Source of the DNA: Sphingomonas sp. G-3-2-10 | Lineage (GTDB): Bacteria; Pseudomonadota; Alphaproteobacteria; Sphingomonadales; Sphingomonadaceae | Length of the DNA: 64,000 nt | NCBI RefSeq assembly: GCF_012927115.1 | Contig: NZ_JABBFY010000001.1 | Location: forward strand, 1,860,001-1,924,000 | Direction: 5' to 3' | Shown here: positions 47,726 to 55,020 of the stretch, in pieces | Layout of the letters: each line of letters opens with the position of its first letter | Numbering within the stretch: position 1 is the first letter of the stretch | Translations under genes and position numbers: made by a program | Notes under the pieces: model-generated | What the model was told of the DNA's origin: nothing | Database searches by the model: none | Seen by the model: the letters and a program-made list of their open reading frames with translations, nothing else

Positions 47726-48544
47726 CTATCCGACGAAGGCCCGCTCGATCACGAAGTGACCGGGCGCGGCGTTCGATCCCTCGACGAACCCCTTGCCTTC
47801 CAGCAGCGCGGCGAAGTCGCGGATCATGTCCATCGATCCGCACAGCATGATCCGGTCATGCTCGGCGTCGAAATCCTCGGGACCCAGCACCGGCGAGCGG
47901 AACAGCGTCCCGTCCTCCGCCAGCGCCTGGATCCGGCCCGAGGTGCGGAACGGCTCGCGCGTGACCGTCGGGACATAGTGGAACTGGAGCAGCGCCTGCT
48001 CCTGCACCAGCGGATCGCTGGCCAGCTGCGCCGTCAGTTCGTCGGCATAGGCCAGGTCGCTCACCCGGCGCACGCTGTGCACCATCACCACCTGCGCGAA
48101 GCGGTCATAGATTTCGGGATCGCGCGCCACGCTCAGGAAAGGCGCCAGCCCCGTGCCCGTGCCCAGCAGGAACAGCCGCTTGCCCGGCAGCAGCGCGTCG
48201 GACACCAGAGTGCCGGTCGGCTTGCGTCCCAGATAGAGTTGGTCGTCCGCGCGGATCGTCTGCAGCTTCGACGTGAGCGGACCGTCCGGCACCTTGATCG
48301 ACAGGAATTCCAGCTCGTCCGACCAGGCCGGGCTTGCGATCGAATAGGCCCGCATCAACGGCTTGCCGGTGTCGCCCATCAGCCCGATCATCACGAACTC
48401 GCCCGAGCGGAAGCGAAAACTGGCGGGGCGCTCGATCGCGAAGCTGAACAGATGCTCGTTCCAATGCTTCACCCAGCGCACTCCGCTGGTGAAGAAGCTC
48501 GCATGTTCGGGAAGCAGCACCGGCGGCCGCGTGTGGAGGGTCAT
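47726..48544 (-). CDS. fpr: Ferredoxin--NADP+ reductase
   Basis: A 272-residue FAD enzyme of the bacterial FPR subclass. FAD binding is marked by MRAYSIASP and the NADP domain by LGTGTGLAPFLS, with the C-terminal MLCGSMDMI and a VIERAFVG end as in this subclass. It equilibrates electrons between NADPH and ferredoxin or flavodoxin, often during oxidative or iron stress. The ATG at 48544 gives the standard start. It is 10 bp downstream of a small gene with a Fur-like palindrome, so the pair probably forms an iron-responsive operon. Confidence 0.92.
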   Translation of the reverse strand: MTLHTRPPVLLPEHASFFTSGVRWVKHWNEHLFSFAIERPASFRFRSGEFVMIGLMGDTGKPLMRAYSIASPAWSDELEFLSIKVPDGPLTSKLQTIRADDQLYLGRKPTGTLVSDALLPGKRLFLLGTGTGLAPFLSVARDPEIYDRFAQVVMVHSVRRVSDLAYADELTAQLASDPLVQEQALLQFHYVPTVTREPFRTSGRIQALAEDGTLFRSPVLGPEDFDAEHDRIMLCGSMDMIRDFAALLEGKGFVEGSNAAPGHFVIERAFVG

Positions 48545-48554
48545 TTGTCTCTTC

Positions 48555-48977
48555 TCAGTTGGGCGCGCGCGGAACGGGCGTACGGCGAAGCACGTCGGAC
48601 GACTGGCCGACCGCGACGATGAAGGGTGAAAGCGCATCGGGCTTCACGATCTGCGAAGCCATGCGCTGGACGAGGCGATAATCATTGTCGGCGGCGGCGT
48701 GGAACAAGGCGAGCAGCATCGCCTCGTCGTCATGGATCCGCGCGCAACCGGGCGAGCCGAAGCGCAACGGCCCCTCGCCTTCGCTGTTGAGCAGGAACAT
48801 CGCCATGTTGAAATCGGGCAGCAGCTCGGGCACCCGCCAGCGCTGGAACGACGGCCCCAGCGCCGCGCAGGGGCAACGCTGCATCCCCATCGCCGCCACC
48901 CAGCTGCGCATCGACCATGCAATCATCTGCTCGCCGGGCGCGAGTTCGAGGATGGTCCGATCGAGGAACCGATACAT
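48555..48977 (-). CDS. Small protein of unknown function upstream of fpr
   Basis: A 140-residue soluble protein. The ATG at 48977 has GGAGG at ideal spacing. A CPC motif near residue 35 could bind metal or be redox-active. It is the first gene of the operon with fpr, and a 15-bp palindrome of Fur/Mur type lies 25-39 bp before its start. A role in iron or redox balance is therefore plausible, but the family is not recognised. Confidence 0.65.
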   Translation of the reverse strand: MYRFLDRTILELAPGEQMIAWSMRSWVAAMGMQRCPCAALGPSFQRWRVPELLPDFNMAMFLLNSEGEGPLRFGSPGCARIHDDEAMLLALFHAAADNDYRLVQRMASQIVKPDALSPFIVAVGQSSDVLRRTPVPRAPN

Positions 48978-49001
48978 GTTACGCCTCCGGCTTCGCATTA
49001 T

Positions 49002-49016
49002 TGCGAGTGACTCGCA
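49002..49016. promoter_or_regulatory. Fur/Mur-like palindrome TGCGAGTGACTCGCA
   Basis: A perfect 7-1-7 palindrome. Its architecture equals the alphaproteobacterial Fur/Mur site TGCAAATnATTTGCA, with G for A changes in both arms. It lies just upstream of the small gene and fpr. Which regulator binds is not known from the sequence. Confidence 0.5.
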
Positions 49017-49069
49017 TTAGCTGCGTTAGCGTCGGAGTGCGGGCCGGTCAACCGGAACCGGGGCTCAGG

Positions 49070-49693
49070 CTAATCGGTGTTCAATTCCACCGCCGCGGTG
49101 GGCCGTTGGCCATAGTCCCGCTCGTCCTTGAGGCGCTGCGCCTTTCCGGCTTCCAGCCATTCGTCCCATTGTTTCCGGCGGCCGAACCAGCGCCAGCGCC
49201 GGAGCAGGAACCAGTCGTGAAGCTTCTCGATCTCCTTCTTCGACGACCAGTCCCGGCGTCCCACGCTCTGATGTTCGAAGGTGTAGCCCCACCAATAGGC
49301 GAAGTGCGGCCCGAACAATTGCCACGCCTTGAAATTATCGATCAGGCAGGCGCTTTGCAGCGCGTTCAGCCGCAGGAAGAAGCGCGCCACGCTATGGACC
49401 GACCGGCGCGCCTGCTTGATCTCCGGCGGCAGATTCGGACTGGAATCCAGCGCTGCATTCTCGTCGGGCAACTGGGCCCGGATGAAATCCATCGCGTCGC
49501 CGCGTGCCTGCGAGAAGTCGGAACTCTGGAAATCCTTGAGCAACTCGATGGTCGCGGTTCGCCGCGCCACGCGCGCCTGCCCCCAGAAGAAGATCAGCGG
49601 CAGCACGACGCCGACCAGGATGTCCCCCGGCTCGAATTTGAGCGGCGCGCCGCCGAGCGCCAGCATGATCGCCCCGTCCTTGATCGAAAGCAT
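49070..49693 (-). CDS. Membrane-anchored protein of unknown function (DUF4760-like)
   Basis: A 207-residue protein with one N-terminal membrane helix (about 25-40, ILVGVVLPLIFFWGQ) followed by a helical cytoplasmic part rich in Trp, Arg and Lys. The layout resembles DUF4760 proteins, but the match is only by eye. It stands alone between the fpr operon and glnB. Confidence 0.5.
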   Translation of the reverse strand: MLSIKDGAIMLALGGAPLKFEPGDILVGVVLPLIFFWGQARVARRTATIELLKDFQSSDFSQARGDAMDFIRAQLPDENAALDSSPNLPPEIKQARRSVHSVARFFLRLNALQSACLIDNFKAWQLFGPHFAYWWGYTFEHQSVGRRDWSSKKEIEKLHDWFLLRRWRWFGRRKQWDEWLEAGKAQRLKDERDYGQRPTAAVELNTD

Positions 49694-49855
49694 TCACGTT
49701 CCCCCGTCCGTGATTGAAATATGCCGGGCGTCGGCGCGCCGGATTCGCGCGCGGCGTGCCCCCCGATCGGGCACACTGCCACCAACTGCCCAATAAGTAA
49801 GCAGTTCTTAACGATTGCAGCCCGCGCAACCCACGCTTTTCCGTAAAACCCGCAT

Positions 49856-49871
49856 TGGCACGCTTGATGCA
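49856..49871 (+). promoter_or_regulatory. Candidate sigma-54 promoter of glnB
   Basis: TGGCACGCTTGATGCA matches the -24/-12 consensus TGGCAC-N5-TTGCA with one change. GG and GC are 12 bp apart, as required. It is 58 bp before the glnB start. An NtrC-regulated sigma-54 promoter is expected for glnB-glnA operons in proteobacteria. Confidence 0.6.
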
Positions 49872-49916
49872 AAACGCGCGGCAGGAGATGAGGCGAATCC
49901 TCACCGAAACGCATGA

Positions 49917-50267
<351 letters not shown>

Positions 50268-50367
50268 TCCAATTGACGCAGCGCAACATCCCGACGATGT
50301 AGCGCCGCAAACGTAATTTTATTGCCCGATTCGTCGGGTTCACGAAAGAGAGCGAAAGGGGTTCCCA

Positions 50368-51780
50368 ATGGCGAATTCGGCCAGCGACATTCTCAAGATG
50401 ATCAAGGACAACGAGATCGAGTGGGTCGATCTGCGTTTCACCGATCCCAAGGGCAAGTGGCAGCACCTCACGATGGTGTCGAAGGTGATGGGCGAGGATG
50501 AGCTCACCGACGGCCTGATGTTCGACGGTTCGTCGATCGAGGGTTGGAAGGCGATCAACGAGTCCGACATGATCCTGAAGCCGGATCTGGACGCGGTGTG
50601 GATCGATCCGTTCTCGGCCACCCCGATGCTGATCCTGGTGTGCGACATCGTCGAGCCCTCGACCGGCGAACTCTATTCGCGCGACCCGCGCTCGACCGCA
50701 AAGCGCTCGGAAGCCTATCTCCAGTCGCTCGGCATCGGCGACACCGTCTATGTCGGCCCCGAAGCCGAATTCTTCATGTTCGACGACGTCCGCTTCGAGA
50801 ACAGCTATTCGACCAGCTATTACGCGATCGACGACATCGAACTGCCGGGCAACACCGGCAAGGAATATGAAGGCGGCAACCTCGGCCATCGTCCGCGCGC
50901 CAAGGGCGGTTATTTCCCCGTCGCGCCGGTCGACTCGGCCGTCGACATCCGCGGCGAGATGGTCTCGACCATGCTCGAAATGGGCCTGCCCTGCGACAAG
51001 CACCATCACGAAGTCGCCGCCGCGCAGCACGAGCTGGGCCTGACCTTCGGCACGCTGGTGCAGACCGCCGACCGCATGCAGATCTACAAATATGTCGTGC
51101 ATCAGGTCGCACAGGCCTATGGCAAGACCGCGACCTTCATGCCGAAGCCGATCAAGGAAGATAACGGCTCGGGCATGCACACCCACATCTCGATCTGGGA
51201 CAAGGGTTCGCCGCTCTTCGCCGGCAACGGCTATGCCGGCCTGTCGGACATGTGCCTCTACTTCATCGGCGGCGTCATCAAGCACGCCAAGGCGCTCAAC
51301 GCCTTCACCAATCCGTCGACCAACAGCTACAAGCGTCTGGTCCCGGGTTACGAAGCGCCGGTGCTGCTCGCCTATTCGGCGCGCAACCGCTCGGCATCGT
51401 GCCGCATTCCGTACGGCGCGGGCACCAAGGCGAAGCGCGTCGAGTTCCGTTTCCCGGACGCGCTGGCCAATCCGTATCTCTGCTATGCAGCGCTGCTGAT
51501 GGCCGGCCTCGACGGCATCCAGAACCGCATCCATCCAGGCGAGCCGATGGACAAGAACCTGTACGACCTGCCGCCGGCCGAGCTGGCCGAAGTCCCCACC
51601 GTCTGCGCCTCGCTCCGCGAAGCTCTCGAATCGCTCGAGAAGGACATGGACTTCCTGCTCAAGGGCGACGTGTTCACCAAGGACCAGATCGAGAGCTATA
51701 TCGAGATCAAGTATCAGGACGTCGCCCGCTGGGAGATGACCCCGAGCCCGGTCGAATACGACATGTACTATTCGGGCTGA
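50368..51780 (+). CDS. glnA: Glutamine synthetase type I
   Basis: A 470-residue GS-I beta enzyme making glutamine from glutamate, ammonia and ATP. Signatures include [17 protein letters not shown], the [12 protein letters not shown] ATP region ([16 protein letters not shown]) and the adenylylation tyrosine in NLYDLPP. It follows glnB and ends at a strong terminator. Regulation by P-II-dependent adenylylation is expected from that tyrosine. Confidence 0.97.
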   Translation: MANSASDILKMIKDNEIEWVDLRFTDPKGKWQHLTMVSKVMGEDELTDGLMFDGSSIEGWKAINESDMILKPDLDAVWIDPFSATPMLILVCDIVEPSTGELYSRDPRSTAKRSEAYLQSLGIGDTVYVGPEAEFFMFDDVRFENSYSTSYYAIDDIELPGNTGKEYEGGNLGHRPRAKGGYFPVAPVDSAVDIRGEMVSTMLEMGLPCDKHHHEVAAAQHELGLTFGTLVQTADRMQIYKYVVHQVAQAYGKTATFMPKPIKEDNGSGMHTHISIWDKGSPLFAGNGYAGLSDMCLYFIGGVIKHAKALNAFTNPSTNSYKRLVPGYEAPVLLAYSARNRSASCRIPYGAGTKAKRVEFRFPDALANPYLCYAALLMAGLDGIQNRIHPGEPMDKNLYDLPPAELAEVPTVCASLREALESLEKDMDFLLKGDVFTKDQIESYIEIKYQDVARWEMTPSPVEYDMYYSG

Positions 51781-51805
51781 GCCACCGGCTCACCGAAACC
51801 GAACG

Positions 51806-51840
51806 GGGCGTCCGGAGCGATCCGGGCGCCCTTTTTCTTT
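51806..51840 (+). terminator. Rho-independent terminator of glnBA
   Basis: An 11-bp stem (51806-51816 with 51821-51831, one G-T pair) with a GCGA loop, followed by CTTTTTCTTTT. It lies 26 bp after the glnA stop. Confidence 0.9.
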
Positions 51841-51869
51841 TGCCCGGACACCGTCCGCGACACAGGTCC

Positions 51870-52088
51870 TCAAGGTTCATTCGGCGAAAACCAAACTATC
51901 TGGTCCATAATGGCCTCAAACCTGAATCCATCTTGCAAATAAGCGGCCCAACTATACTTCTCGTCGCGTTCTTGATTTATCGAGAATAGCGTAGCTGGTT
52001 TCCATATTTCACCGGTTTTGCATTGCCGCATTACTGCGGTCGTGGCCCGAGGCCGCCCGCCCTTTTTGCCAATGCGAAATCGATACAT
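51870..52088 (-). CDS. Possible small ORF, 72 residues, unknown
   Basis: A 72-residue frame starting MYRFRIGKKGG, divergent from the first rebB gene. Residue composition (RDEKYSWAAYLQDGFRFEAI) looks protein-like and the local GC is lower than its surroundings. There is no ribosome-binding site and no recognised family. Otherwise 51841-52101 shows nothing. Confidence 0.25.
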   Translation of the reverse strand: MYRFRIGKKGGRPRATTAVMRQCKTGEIWKPATLFSINQERDEKYSWAAYLQDGFRFEAIMDQIVWFSPNEP

Positions 52089-52101
52089 TGGGGAGGATAG
52101 A

Positions 52102-52371
52102 ATGGCATTTCCGACAGCCGTGAACGACCAGATCACCGACAGCGTGACCCAGTCCAACGTGATGGTCACCGGCAGCGCGCCCGCGCTCGCCCTGGCCAAT
52201 CTCTATCAGGCGACGTCGCAGGCGCTCAGCAACGCCGCGCTCAACGCCGCCAATGCCCAGCAGCAGAATTACGTCATCGCCCAGGCCGCGACCACGGTCG
52301 GCGTCTCGACGCTCTACTCGCTGATCGGCGCCGTCGACGTGGTCGACGCCGCGGACCTTCTCAAGCGCTGA
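52102..52371 (+). CDS. RebB-family R-body protein (copy 1)
   Basis: An 89-residue protein matching the RebB family (MAFPTAVNDQITDSVTQSN, APALALANLYQATSQAL, NAQQQN and AATTVGVSTLYS). RebB proteins are building blocks of R-bodies, coiled protein ribbons that unroll on a pH shift and can break membranes. GGGGAGG precedes the ATG. It is nearly a tandem duplicate of the next gene, 35 bp downstream. Confidence 0.9.
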   Translation: MAFPTAVNDQITDSVTQSNVMVTGSAPALALANLYQATSQALSNAALNAANAQQQNYVIAQAATTVGVSTLYSLIGAVDVVDAADLLKR

Positions 52372-52406
52372 GAAGCGTACGCCCGTTTCAGGAACAGGAG
52401 GCTCTC

Positions 52407-52676
52407 ATGGCATTTCCTACCGCAGTAAACAGCCAGATCACCGACGCCGTCAGTCAGGCCAATACCAAGGTGCTAGGCGAAGCCCCCGCGATCGCGCTGG
52501 GCAATCTCTATCAGGCGACTGCACAGGCGCTGTCCATCGCCGCACAGAACGCGGTCAGCAACCAGCAGCAGCTCAACGTCATCACGCAGGCCGCGACGAC
52601 GCTGGGCGTCACCACGCTCTATTCGCTCGACACCGCAGTCGACGCCTCCGGCTCGGCGGACGCCCTGAAAAGCTGA
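52407..52676 (+). CDS. RebB-family R-body protein (copy 2)
   Basis: An 89-residue paralogue of the preceding gene. It shares MAFPTAVN-x-QITD, the central NLYQATAQAL and the AATTLGVTTLYSLD end. An AGGAGG ribosome-binding site precedes the start. Two similar subunits side by side is the usual layout of reb loci, where several paralogues are needed to polymerise the ribbon. Confidence 0.9.
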   Translation: MAFPTAVNSQITDAVSQANTKVLGEAPAIALGNLYQATAQALSIAAQNAVSNQQQLNVITQAATTLGVTTLYSLDTAVDASGSADALKS

Positions 52677-52753
52677 CGCCGTCCGGATCTTCGTCGACGC
52701 AGGGTCCGGCGGCTTCGGCCGCCGGCTTCCCGCTGCATGTGAAGGAGCACACC

Positions 52754-53263
52754 ATGCCTGAGGGCACCGTCAACAGCATGACGACCGACGCGGTCGCCAC
52801 CCTGAATACCCTGCTGACCGCTCAGGCGCCGTCGGGATCGTTCGCGATGCTCGATCTCGCGCTGACCCAGACGCTTGCCACCGCGATGCAGGACATGGTC
52901 CATCGCCAGCAACAGGCGGCGACGATCGCGTCGGCGGCGGTCACCGCGGCCTGCGCCCGGGTCGCGGCGGTTGCGTCGGCCTATCCGCTTCCGCACCTGC
53001 CGCCGATCCCCGGCATCGAACCGATCCCCCAGCCGTCCGCAACCATCGTCGGTGGTGCGCTGGCAGCGGCCGAAGCGGCGATCGCGATCCTCAAGGCGCA
53101 GGCCGTGACGGACTCGCCGGCTGCGGCCGAAGCAGTCAGCGCACTGGCCACCATCGCGCGGGACGCGAGCCCCGCAGCGAAGGCCCCGGCGAAATCTCGT
53201 ACGAAATCCGCCGCGAAGTCCGCGCCGGCCAAGGCTGCGAAACAGCCCGCGAAGGACGCGTGA
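52754..53263 (+). CDS. Divergent RebB-like protein with Lys/Ala-rich tail
   Basis: A 169-residue protein. The N-terminal 70 residues follow the RebB pattern (TVNSMTTDAVATLN, a central helix, then HRQQQAATIASAAVTAAC), with substitutions. A long extension follows: a proline-rich PLPHLPPIPGIEPIPQP linker, another helix, and a basic AKAPAKSRTKSAAKSAPAKA tail like that of histone H1. The tail might bind DNA or polyanions, or control assembly. The ATG at 52754 was chosen; a GTG at 52739 is upstream. Its stop overlaps the next start (TGATG). Confidence 0.72.
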   Translation: MPEGTVNSMTTDAVATLNTLLTAQAPSGSFAMLDLALTQTLATAMQDMVHRQQQAATIASAAVTAACARVAAVASAYPLPHLPPIPGIEPIPQPSATIVGGALAAAEAAIAILKAQAVTDSPAAAEAVSALATIARDASPAAKAPAKSRTKSAAKSAPAKAAKQPAKDA

Positions 53264-53610
53264 TGCCCGATCCCACCACGGTCAATCCGCAGATCATCGA
53301 CACGATCAACCAGACCCAGCTCGCCACGATGGCCCCGCAGGTGGTGCTGACCAGCGGCGCGGGCAAAGCCTATCAAGCGGTCGCGCAGGCCAATGCGCTC
53401 GCGGTGCAGGACGCCACCGACATGCTGCGGAACATGTCGAGCATCGCCACCACTGCGGTCGGCACGGCGATGGCGCAATTGCTGGCCGGCGAACCCGGCG
53501 CGGCCGAGGCGCTCCGCCATGCTCAGGCCATCGTGACCCAGGCTGCCGCGGATTACGCCACCATCTGCGCCGCCGCCGAAAAGTCGCTCAAGGCATTCCC
53601 GTCCGGCTGA
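53263..53610 (+). CDS. Divergent RebB-like protein
   Basis: A 115-residue protein with the RebB outline: TVNPQIIDTINQTQLATMAP at the N-terminus, GKAYQAVAQANALAVQDATD in the middle, and a further helix. It lacks the TLYS-type end. Its start overlaps the stop of the preceding gene by one base, so they are co-translated. It is probably a minor or capping subunit of the R-body. Confidence 0.72.
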   Translation: MPDPTTVNPQIIDTINQTQLATMAPQVVLTSGAGKAYQAVAQANALAVQDATDMLRNMSSIATTAVGTAMAQLLAGEPGAAEALRHAQAIVTQAAADYATICAAAEKSLKAFPSG

Positions 53611-53632
53611 CCGGCTCGCGAGGAGAAGCAGG

Positions 53633-54643
53633 ATGACGATCACCATTGCCGGAAAGCAGACGACCGGCGCCGCGGACTTGTCCGCCACGGCGCAACTCGT
53701 TCTGGGGTTCATCGATGGCGGGAATGAATGGCTGGCCTATGCCGTCAGCACGCCCGCACCCTATGCCTTTCCCGACGAGCTTGCACTGCTCACCGGCGTC
53801 CAGCAGGGGCTTCATGGCGCGCTGCTGACGCTGCTGCCCGGACTCGGCCTGCTTGCCAGCCCCGCGCGGCTGTTCATGCTGAGCGCGAGCGATCTGAGCC
53901 TGCTTACCGCTGCCGAAGGCGGTGCCGATGCTCCCGAAGCCGAGTTGCGGACCCTGCTCGCCACACAGCAGCTCGCGACCGCCGCCGATCTGGCAGCGGC
54001 CGATGCCTGGCTCGCCAGCCTCGGCGTGGCGGATGCCCCGCTCTTCCAGGCCTTGTCCCTGGCCGACCGGATCGAGCTTGTCGCGCTCGAAAACGAGGCA
54101 GGCGGCGAAGCAGAGGCAAAGGACGCCGGCGCCTTCGCGCTTTCATGGGCCAAGACCCCGCTCGAATTCGCCGACTATTTCCGCGCCTTCATCGCGCTCC
54201 GTGCCGCCGCCCCTTCGCTGACCGGCGAGGCGCTGGCCACTGCGCTGCTCGGGCTCCTGCCGCATTTGTTCGGCACGCTCGATTGTCCCAGCGTCGGCGG
54301 CATCAAGCCGGCTGCGGAAATCACCGCCGCGATCCGCGGATGGCACGCGAGCGGCCGCCAGATCGGCTTCGCCCGTCTGTCTCTCGCCGCCGCGCAGATC
54401 GCCGCCAGCACCGGTTTCGGCGCGCAGCCCGGCGCGGACGACCCGGCGCTGATCGCCGCCTATATGGCGCAGGCCCAGGCCGTCATCGGCAATGGCGATA
54501 TCGGGAGCGGCCGCTTGGGTCAGGATGGCGCATCGGCGCTGTTCGACATCACATCTGACACCGGCGACGCGCAGATCGCCGTGGATGCGGCGGGCACGAT
54601 CTCGCTCCATGCGTTCCGCCCCGCTCCGGCCGCTGCCGCATGA
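53633..54643 (+). CDS. Unrecognised protein of the R-body cluster
   Basis: A 336-residue alanine/leucine-rich protein without a signal peptide or clear membrane helices. It has a good ribosome-binding site (AGGAGAAGCAGG). No motif is recognised; a TLDCPSVGGIKPAAEITAAI segment near residue 220 might help a profile search. It lies 22 bp after the RebB-like gene and overlaps the next gene by 4 bp, so it belongs to the reb operon, possibly in assembly, packing or cargo. Confidence 0.65.
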   Translation: MTITIAGKQTTGAADLSATAQLVLGFIDGGNEWLAYAVSTPAPYAFPDELALLTGVQQGLHGALLTLLPGLGLLASPARLFMLSASDLSLLTAAEGGADAPEAELRTLLATQQLATAADLAAADAWLASLGVADAPLFQALSLADRIELVALENEAGGEAEAKDAGAFALSWAKTPLEFADYFRAFIALRAAAPSLTGEALATALLGLLPHLFGTLDCPSVGGIKPAAEITAAIRGWHASGRQIGFARLSLAAAQIAASTGFGAQPGADDPALIAAYMAQAQAVIGNGDIGSGRLGQDGASALFDITSDTGDAQIAVDAAGTISLHAFRPAPAAAA

Positions 54644-54897
54644 AATGGTCCCTCACACGATCGGTGGAGACGATGATGACCGAAGACGATCCCCAGCCCG
54701 AGCCCGCCGCCGAACCGGACGCCGGCCCCGAATCGCCCGACACGATCGAACCCGGCGACGATTTCACCAGCGCCGTCGAACGCGAAGCCGCCCTGGTTTC
54801 CAGCCAGGCGATGGATATTTCCAGCTTCATCCAGGCCAGTTTCGCGCAGGCTTACAGCGATCCGCAGGCGCCGGAAGAAGAGGCATCGCCCCAGTGA
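54640..54897 (+). CDS. Small acidic protein of the R-body cluster
   Basis: An 85-residue strongly acidic protein (Glu, Asp and Pro-rich N-terminal half, then SAVEREAALVSSQAMDISSF). The ATG overlaps the previous stop (ATGA). Its acidity complements the basic tail of the third cluster gene, so it could be a chaperone or partner; this is inference. No family is recognised. Confidence 0.5.
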   Translation: MKWSLTRSVETMMTEDDPQPEPAAEPDAGPESPDTIEPGDDFTSAVEREAALVSSQAMDISSFIQASFAQAYSDPQAPEEEASPQ

Positions 54898-54926
54898 AGG
54901 CGCGACACTTTTGCCGCACTGCAAAA

Positions 54927-54944
54927 CTGTAATATTCGTGTCGC
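54927..54944 (+). promoter_or_regulatory. Possible degenerate Pho box
   Basis: CTGTAAT-ATTC-GTGTCGC has the 7-4-7 spacing of a PhoB site (CTGTCAT repeats); the first repeat fits 6 of 7 and the second only 4 of 7. It lies 77 bp before the receptor-phytase operon, where phosphate control would make sense. Confidence 0.3.
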
Positions 54945-55020
54945 GATAACGTCATCGAACTCGCATCCAACTGTCAGGAACCGCTCCTAGAGGCCCCCTC
55001 AACCACGAAACGGGGGCGTT

